From Aquatica leii (Eukaryota > Arthropoda > Insecta > Coleoptera > Lampyridae): DNA of 64,000 bases. The stretch is from NCBI GenBank assembly GCA_035610365.1, contig CM069432.1, positions 108,085,529-108,149,528 of the forward strand, written 5' to 3'. A model generated the notes under the pieces. It was given only the letters and a program-made list of their open reading frames with translations. It searched no databases and was not told the origin of the DNA. This document shows, one piece after another, positions 55,960 through 64,000 of this stretch (position 1 is the first letter of the stretch; the number at the start of each line of letters is the position of its first letter). Made by a program: the position numbers and the translations under genes.

Positions 55960-57840
55960 GTTTTTCTTTGCAATCGTAACACTGCATGTTTCCTGTGATA
56001 ATAATGTTAATTAGCATAAACCAAAATTATAAAAAATATATTATCGGGTAGGTACTGTATTCAGCTTTGCTTCGCAATGAAATTAATTCTCGATTACCAT
56101 GTTTTGGAAAGACTGATTAATTGTAATTTAAGTGTCATGTTGAGTAAACAAGTTTAGTAAATATTCATTAATATTTTGTGATAACTTATACCGCTATACG
56201 GCACTGAATATTGTGCCCAAAATACGCAACCTTAAAAAGTTTCACTTTTAGAATAAATTGTTATTTTTTAAATTGATTTTCATATTTTACAGGGTGCCGC
56301 AAAAGCCCTAAAGTATTAAAGCAGTGTTTTTTTAAATAAAACTTCCTGTATATTATTATATTCTCCGATGAAAATAAGTGTTTTAATCACTTTTATGAGA
56401 ATAACCTTAAGGTTTTTTAAGTAATTTTCTTTTTGTCAAATTATAACCTAAATGTTCATGTCTGAAATGCTTCTTAAAAAGTCTTAAGTTATGTAAGCAA
56501 AATTTAGGTAATTAGAAAGTACATTTTTAATAAATACAAAAATACCGCGTTCTAATCAAATTAATCAAGTTATAGCCACTAAAGATAAATAAAAAATAAC
56601 GTTATTGCATAATACGTAGTTACTTTAAGCGTTCTTTAAGTTATTCTAAGAACGAACGTGCTTTCCAAGTTAATTCTCGAAGATTACATGTTTACAGATG
56701 TTTAAACGTTACGTAGATCAGTCAAAATACTAAGATAAATAAATAACACTGCAAAAATAAAACTAAATATGAAAAACAACTATTTTTAGGGTACAATGAT
56801 AAATTTTTTTACTCAAAAAAGCGTATTGTGAAATTTCAGCTATATAAATTCACACGAAATAGGTTGTTCACGTATAGAAACAAACCTGAGAAGAAAATTG
56901 ATAACATAAATCGAAATTATGATTATAATTTTTCTATGTACTATTATACTGCCTGTTCTTTACTTAAGTGATAACATGACCCGCTTAATAACATTATCCG
57001 TGATTCCAAGCGTCGTGCACTGTATTTTCTTTTATTTCTAGCAAAAATAAAAATAGGTTTGTTATACTTTTATACTAGTATACACAAATACCAATTCGTA
57101 AATTAAAATTGTTAAAAATGCCAACTCGAAATTAATTGTAATCAATTTCTTCAAAATCACATTAAAATTTAGCTTTATTTGCATCCAAGATCTTAACCTA
57201 ACCCAATTGTGACGTATTTACTAAATGCGCGTCTTGTAAATTGTTAAAAATGTAGACTCAAAACAAATCGAGATCTTGTATGATAACATACGGCTTACGG
57301 GTTCATTTTTACTAATAAAGATATATAATATTCAAAGCGCGTCATTGACTGTTCACAGCGCGATCTGCGTTATAATGGATGAACTTATTCTTGCTACTAA
57401 ATTAAAGTTTTGTGTGTCGGTAGCTACTTTTTGACTTTAGTTTGCGTTTTATTTGTTCCATTTTCGACCTTAATGACATTGCAGGATAATCGTTAACATA
57501 TTTCACTGGGAACAGGACCACTCGAAAACTACCTAACGTAATTAAAAAAGTAAACCCTCAAATGAGAGGAAAATATTTACATTTTCTCCTAAGCTATTTT
57601 ATAATTTCTTTTTTTCAATAGTATAAGTATAGTTTACAGAAGAAGTAGAAAATTATCATTGAAAAATATCGCTTACTTTGTGAAATAATGTTTTCAAGAT
57701 TTTAAAATACTTTACATATTCATCTTTCATAAGAACACATTTTTGTGTTCTTACAACTAATATTTTTTTAGATTTCCTGTGTTTCGTGCACGCGCGAGTG
57801 CTATATAAAATACATATACGAAATCCCTGCCTTAATGCGA
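55960..57840 (-). repeat. Dispersed repeats R2 and R1, copy d (uninterrupted)
   Basis: 55960-56420 matches R2 at 40760-41190 in reverse. 56420-57840 matches R1 copy a in reverse and lacks both the CGTTGACTG element and the Harbinger, so it shows the empty-site sequence for each. No ORF of note. Confidence 0.7.
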
Positions 57841-60821
57841 TCGTAGAGAATAACCATAGTTATGACAAGTACTGCTTTTTTTGATCTCTGTTGATTGTTG
57901 CGTTTATTATAAATAGGATTAATAGTAATAACACTTTGCATTAATTTAAGCAAGCAGTTTCATAATGTTTGTTTTTGTCCAGTTTCAGGGTATGAATATT
58001 TGGAATCCGAGTTAAATAATCTTCTTGTAACTTTTGGAAAGTTATTTTTGCTGGCAAAGCTTTCTCCAGCTCGGTAATTTACTTCTAAACTTTACCATCA
58101 ACCCAACTTCACTTTCCTCAAATATGTCCAAATCATTTTTCTTTGGGTACACAAGGGATGTAACGTCAATTTATTTCTCTAAAAGAAATGCAATTGCACG
58201 ATAATTTTATTTCATTGCAAAAAACTAAGTCATACATGCCAAAGAATGTGCAGGCTTTGCGGCATAATTCTAATAAGTATATAACGAAAGTGAACAATAT
58301 TAAAAATTAGAGTCAATACTTACTGGTAAGTTTCTGATAGTTTCCAATCATTTACTAATTGATATAGTGAGTTATATGTTATATCCTGCAAGCAACTTGA
58401 TATAAAATGATGGATCCATGTCGCATAGTTCCAAGCAAAATATTGTCGGAGTCACGTTACACGTTAATTTATCTTTGACACAGCTTTAGCAAAGATTTTA
58501 GCATATATTGCGATCCTTAACTTAAATGAAATTGCTGTAACCTTATTTTAGAGCAGCATGGAGCAAATAGTGATAACATAAACGCCTACTTGTGGTTTGG
58601 TAGTAATTCATTACGTACTTTAATCGTTGATATGGTTTCTTATAAAAATTGGTTGAATTTGATCAGTTTGTAGTCTTAATTTTAACAGAATATTTTGCTT
58701 GTATTATAATTATTAGTGACTTAATAAAAACATTTGTTTGGATTGTAATAAGAAATTTACTTCAAGTTTTAGAACATGTAGGTTTAATTTTATTTGAAAG
58801 TGGATCAATTTTAGAAAAAATGCAAATGCTTTAAATATGAAATTGTAATGATTAAATTCAGCATAATATTTCTCTGTGTGCTTAACCGACGTTTATCATA
58901 AAAGGTCAACAGTGCAGGCGGTATTTCAAGAATTACAGAAAGAAGTCAGTTGACTTTCAAGAAAAATTATCTTCCTTTAGTAAGCTTGTACGAAAAATTG
59001 ATTATCAAAAAAACCTCAAGATAACAACAACCAGTTAAGCCGGCCGATTTTTTAAAATTGTCGACAGATGGCTGACCTAGTAAATTGTAGACATGCCGCT
59101 ATTTCTCAAATACTGCTAAATTCGTTTTTATAAGACTACGTTTTATATGCATATTAATAGAAAAAACTATAGTGTAGGTCAAGGAATGTTTAAAATTTCC
59201 CGTATTGTTCTCTTTCTGGGTTTAATTTGGCATTAAACCTAATCAACTTTTGAATTTTTTTAGTCTTTATTTTAAAATTTAAACATTACCAGGCCAAAAA
59301 CGCATTAAGCTAATGTTAAATCTAAAGTTTCACTTCACATTTCGTTCAAATAACTCCAGGAATGAGAAATGCAACAATTTCTAACCTAAATTTGGTTTAG
59401 TTAGTTTTTGCGATTTGATCTTGACAATTATACAGTATAGCTTTATGTGACTAGATGGCGATAGTGTTTTACTGAATAGTATAGGGTTCGTACAATTACT
59501 GTTCACTAGAGGGCAAGATTGCGTTTTTATGCGTTACAGTTTCCTACGTTTAATAATAAATATTGCCTAAAATATATTCATTCTTGTGGCATTGCTTGTG
59601 GTATGTATTTTGTGACATTGAATGTCAATGTCACATGATACTGTATAGTAGTACAACAGATGTACCATGATTTAAGGAAACTTGATATTGTACTGATAAA
59701 AGAATCAATTTTTTTAATAATATGTGTGATGTGATAAAAATACATAATATTTTAAATAAACAACTTCTATTTTATGATTTATTTATAGAATACTTCTTTA
59801 AATACATTATCAGTTGTCGATCAATTGATCATATACAAAATACTGATCGCGAGAATAGATCACTTATAAAATAACTGCCCTAACGAATTTTACCTGAAAT
59901 ATTTACTTTACTGAAATGTTTATTTTAGGTATGCAGGTAATTGTTTAAAGAAAATCGTAAAATTGTGTCTAAGTAAGATATTGTTATAAAGCCTTTTAAT
60001 CTCGGCTCTTTTTTGTAAAAATTTAAAATTACTACTGATTTTGTAATAAAAAAATATTCGCATTTAAGTTTTAAGTTACAAATTTTTTTAGTTGTATTAC
60101 AGAAGTTTAGCAACGTATGCTACGTATGCAACGTATGTATGCATCTTCCAACAGAATTTAAAAAATAGAAAATACTGTAATTTTTTTTTTAAATTAAATT
60201 TCGTTGTAATTGTAAATTTAATGCTTGTTCATTGATATATTATGTACTGCGAATATCTTATAGTAATTTATTCTTGAAAATAATTGTTTTAAATTATCTT
60301 GTAAGAATGTATAAAATACGATAACAGAGAATGATCGATTTTTGCGCAATACTCGATTACTGTGATTTCTGATCATTCACAATAGAATGCTCGCGATTGC
60401 TGTCATCGATCATGGAAAATAATCGCCACCATAGATCATTTAATATAATCGTACTTGTATTTGCTTGTTTATAACTACATGTGTATTATTTAAACGAGTT
60501 TCAATGTGCTTTGTCCAATATAGAATGAGATTTCATATGAAATTGTCTAATTGCAAAGCCGGTTAATTTTAGATTTGATCAAGCTTTGAGGAAATCTTCC
60601 AAAGAAGAAATTCACACCTAATTAATTTATATAGCCTTCCGTTCCCGCTTGACCAAGGTAAAAGGTAATTTTTCTGCTTCAGCTGTAAATTTTTTTCTAT
60701 TAGAGATAACTGTACATCCACAACGGAACTTTAAAAGGAAAAGATGATAGTTTTTATGATGAGAGAAATAGGATGGTAGAGCGATCTCATAGTATAAATT
60801 TAGTATGCATGAATAATATTA
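57841..60821. other. No gene established
   Basis: AT-rich. On the minus strand 57941-58069 is open in two frames (one ends HTLKLDKNKHYETACLN), which may be worn coding DNA but lacks consistent splice signals. The 61-codon ORF at 58649-58834 is hydrophobic and unrecognised. Confidence 0.35.
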
Positions 60822-61030
60822 AGTACATGGCTATAGCGATGAAAACGTTGAAAGCTGATTTTATACACGCGTAATTCAAATAAGTTTTGAATAAACCGTG
60901 GGTTAAAATCACAACGTATAAACATTGTAAGGTAACAATGTTCGCCATCGTATTTCACTCATCAAAACTTGTTTGAATTACGCGGGTATAAAGTCAGCTT
61001 TCAAGGTTTCCATTTTTATAGCCATTTACT
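60822..61030. mobile_element. 209-bp MITE with TA duplication
   Basis: About 65-bp inverted arms (AGTACATGGCTATAGCGATG and its near complement ending TAGCCATTTACT) are flanked by TA (60820-60821 and 61031-61032). This suggests a Tc1/mariner-type MITE. Confidence 0.72.
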
Positions 61031-62249
61031 TACCATGACAGTTTTTATGTGCATAACAAAACTTCTTTTAGTCAATACCACCCAATAATGACATGCTGCT
61101 AAAAATACGTTTTGTTAAACTCATTTTCGTGAGTTTTAACTGACTCCAGTGTCTCGGTTATTTAATGTGACCACCTAATGTTACTCAAAAATGAAGTGAA
61201 CACTCTAAAAGAAATAAACTCAACAAACTAACCCAAATAGCCTAATCTTTGTATGAACGTGTTATATTAAAGCGATAGCAGCCCCACTGTACATTTATAA
61301 CAGAAATACAGTGTATAAACGGCCCTCTTAAAAGAAAAAGTCAGCATTAGAACAAAACGTATCCAGTTTTTGAGAAAGTTAAAATAGTATAAAGAACAGT
61401 GGCGGCTGGGTCGAGTCCCCCAGACGTTTATTAAAATAAAAAAAACGGTACAAATTATTATGAACTGAAGTATTTAAGCATATTTATAGGATATAGGTAT
61501 CATCTACTTTTTGTTACTCTAAAACAATAGTTTAATATAATGAAACGTATAAATAGGTAATTTCTTTTTGTTCGGGCTGCAATTATTTGAGTCCATGGAT
61601 GTATATGTAGCAGAGCATTCTAACGTGATGTCGCGACCCCCACTACGAGTTTTCATATGGAGTTTTAACATGGGAAAGGACTCCCGCGTTGTTAGCCCAC
61701 GATGATTTCAATTCAGTAATCATGAAGCGTTCGGAGTTACATGACGTATTTTAAGTGAAACTGTATATTTCTCGTACGTAATTTTCGAGAAAGGCAAAAA
61801 AGTTCTGTAGATTTTTTTTTTTATTAATTTGTAAGGCTGTCGTTGAAGGTTGAAATAATATGTCTCAGAAGGTTATAAAAATTTCGTATTACAATTTTAT
61901 GGAAAAGAAAATAAAATGAAGTTGATCGTAACATATCCGTTGAATCATACTAGATGCTACTAGTATTTTTCTAATTCTAATTATATAAAAAATAACTTTT
62001 TAAGCAGCCAATCATAATATGTGATAAATAAAGTATTGTTTATTTGATATTCAAAATAGTGGATTAACAATTATGAATATTAATCATAATTTCGGAGTTA
62101 ATTTTACTCTTCTTATACGAAATAATAACAAGATATTTCTCCTACATACTTTATAAATTAGTAAAACATATATTTCGAGTTTAAAAAAATGTTTATTTAT
62201 TTTACGACGATTACACAATTTTAATGTAGCTATAAGTTACCCACTTTAC
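61031..62249. other. No gene recognised
   Basis: AT-rich sequence with no long ORF and no paired termini seen. A CAGTGGCGGCTGG stretch at 61400 resembles a transposon end but has no partner. Confidence 0.4.
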
Positions 62250-62948
62250 TTCTACAACTAAATAATTTAAATAGAACACATAATACGCTTCAAAAACTCA
62301 GAAAGTTCTGCACCGATTGAGTTGAAATTTTAACATGATATAAAATCCGCATCAAGGATTGTTTTTATCTATTTTTTGCATCAGTCACATATCTGCGACC
62401 GCGAGAAAACAGTTTTTTTAACGATCAGCTGTGTACCAGTGACCGCGCCATCTGCCATAAGCGAGGAAAACACTCGCTGACAACCGCAATAATAATGACG
62501 CAGTCACATGAGAAACAATTTCGTTCCCAATTACATTGTTTATTTACAAAAAAAATTGCATCTGATTCTAATTATTATACAATCTTAATTAAATATTCAC
62601 TTAAATCAAGAATTTTTGGTGTGATAGTGTTGTGATCGAACTGCGCCTTTCACCAAATCGTAAGTAGAGGTTATATTTTATATCAAAGATGGACAGTAAA
62701 AATATTATTAACTGACAGGCAAAATAAAAGGACTTATTATAATTCAAGTGGATTTCTAACAGAAGTGAGTGGTTATATCTTTTTTATTACATCTAACACG
62801 TGGACGTAATTATATTATTTATTTTGGATTAACCTCACTTTTAATGTATATAAATATAATTACATTAAAACTAGCAATTATTCATTAATACGAATGTCAA
62901 CCATTCCATCACAATGTGCCACTGCGAAGCGTGGCAGAGTACAGCTAG
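62250..62948 (+). mobile_element. Non-autonomous Helitron (3' end defined, 5' end approximate)
   Basis: The 3' end has the Helitron layout: an 18-nt hairpin GCCACTGCGAAGCGTGGC (62918-62935), 9 nt, then CTAG (62945-62948) followed by T. The block AACTCAGAAAGTTCTGCACC near 62300 is familiar from 5' parts of insect Helitrons. The exact TC start was not identified. No Rep/Helicase ORF is present. Confidence 0.7.
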
Positions 62949-63362
62949 TAGTATTATAAAATAATCCATATTATTATAAAAAATAAAACATTCAAATAAA
63001 TAAAACGTAAATAATATAAACAAAACTGAAACAGAACTTGAACATCAATTAAAAAAATAATTTTACATGTTACTAACCACAAACCTTTTCTTCTATTGCA
63101 GTCAAAATAATTTAACAAAAACTGTTTTTTTATATTGAAGTTGAAGAACATTAATACAAATAATTTTTCTAATAGGTTTACTTATCATATAGGCAGCAAC
63201 GTTTATCAAATCCATTATTTTAAAGTAACCAACTAAAATGTATAGAAAATTATTGTATAAATGCGTAATATTATCTGTTACCAAAGAAAACTAGACTATC
63301 GTCATCCTCACGATCTACTGCTATTAGAAATAGTGTAAGATAATTTTGTTTTTGATGCAAAA

Positions 63363-63535
63363 TTATTTCAGTTTGTTTATAACAGTACACATATCTGCCA
63401 CTGTTCTCACTTCAGAACCGAAAAACTTCCATGTATCTCCAATGCTAACTTTCCATGCCTTATTGTCCATTTTCTTACGGTCTTTAGGTTTTACCACTCT
63501 TTGCAATACTTTAGTTAAACTATAGCGACGCAAAT
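63363..63535 (-). CDS. Last exon of an unidentified gene
   Basis: A strong acceptor (ACTTCTTATTTCTAG) is followed by two bases of a split codon and then 56 codons to TAA at 63365-63363. The peptide starts LRRYSLTKVLQRVVKPKDRK, continues KMDNKAWKVSIGDTWKFFGS and ends VADMCTVINKLK. Composition is globular and well balanced, unlike the chance ORFs around it. Upstream exons lie to the right, probably outside the window. I do not recognise the family. Confidence 0.55.
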
Positions 63536-64000
63536 CTAGAAATAAGAAGTATGTGTATTAGAAAATGTAAATATAGTAGATATTAAGTTAGAGTAACTAT
63601 TTTAAATCGTTTTTTTGTGCTGCCAACATCGCAAACGTCAATATTCGTTCGTTAGTGTAGTTACGTAATGCGCGAATAAAGCTCTAGGGTGGCAAAATGA
63701 AAACTATGAATCCACATTAAAGTAAGTGTTCAAAGTCAATTATTATATTACGAGTATGCGACAGGTGGAAAAATCATTTAAAAAATTTTGAAATTCGATT
63801 AAAATTGAAAAAAAAACTATGTTAAAGTTAATGTCAAATTTGACAGATGTAGTAATGAATGTAGTACCAACATTATATTTCTGTTGATTTTTAAAATTTT
63901 TTTTTAAAAAGAATGTAATTTACAAAAGGCAACACAAAAAATAACGTACGGTACTCTCGTCGAAAAAATCATAGCATAACTCACTCACATGCAACGCTCG

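Noticed and set aside
57941..58069. Minus-strand terminal exon
   Set aside because: Two overlapping frames are open, but one has an in-frame stop just after the best acceptor and the other lacks a usable upstream exon.
62954..63284. Two minus-strand ORFs of about 60 residues
   Set aside because: They are AT-driven, hydrophobic and low in complexity, with no splice or start context.

Overview
The window looks like a stretch of an AT-rich arthropod genome, most likely an insect and perhaps a beetle (the order is a guess). The clues are a UBASH3-like gene with 48-50 bp introns, an RPB8 first exon, and a dense mix of Ty3/Gypsy, Penelope-like, hAT, Harbinger, IS630-Tc1-mariner, pogo and Helitron DNA. 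Only a few host exons are visible. The rest is transposable-element DNA of many ages, often nested.

Layout. 0.6-2.0 kb: a divergent pair of host genes, UBASH3 (minus) and RPB8 (plus), about 400 bp apart. 2-7.5 kb: small foldback elements and a dead DD82E-type transposase. 7.5-14.6 kb: a young full-length Gypsy retrotransposon (minus, 464-bp LTRs differing at 2 positions, ATAT target duplication) inserted near the centre of an older Penelope-derived foldback. 15.7-16.2 kb: a near-perfect palindrome carrying two hammerhead-ribozyme motifs in inverted orientation. 16.6-25.5 kb: pogo, hAT and other remnants. 25.5-33.0 kb: a nested stack, in which a dispersed repeat (called R1 here) holds an 8-bp-TSD element that itself holds a hAT derivative, plus a Harbinger element with both of its genes decayed. 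33.4-34.3 kb: the 3' end of a Penelope-like element with a GIY-YIG endonuclease tail and a hammerhead motif. 35.3-42.4 kb: more R1 copies and a DD82E transposase. 42.7-45.7 kb: a decayed transposon ORF cut by a solo Gypsy LTR, then the 3' end of a second Gypsy copy. 47-53.2 kb: MITEs and a three-exon unidentified gene end. 53.5-54.1 kb: two exons of another unidentified gene. 56-57.8 kb: another R1 copy. 62-64 kb: a Helitron end and the last exon of a third unidentified gene.

The most notable system is in the Gypsy family. Downstream of integrase, both copies encode a TARG1/OARD1-like macro domain (ADP-ribose hydrolase fold, with the expected Lys and the GCGLD aspartate) followed by a CCCH zinc finger. 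In the copy at 44.5 kb this is fused in frame to integrase. The Gag zinc knuckle of the full-length copy has lost two of its four ligands. A working idea is that the element acquired an ADP-ribose eraser plus RNA-binding module, perhaps to counter host ADP-ribosylation or to replace nucleocapsid function. The second notable theme is a set of Penelope-type minimal hammerhead motifs whose stem II is preserved by different base pairs in different copies.

All calls were made by eye. Splice sites, repeat edges and family names marked as approximate should be read as such.
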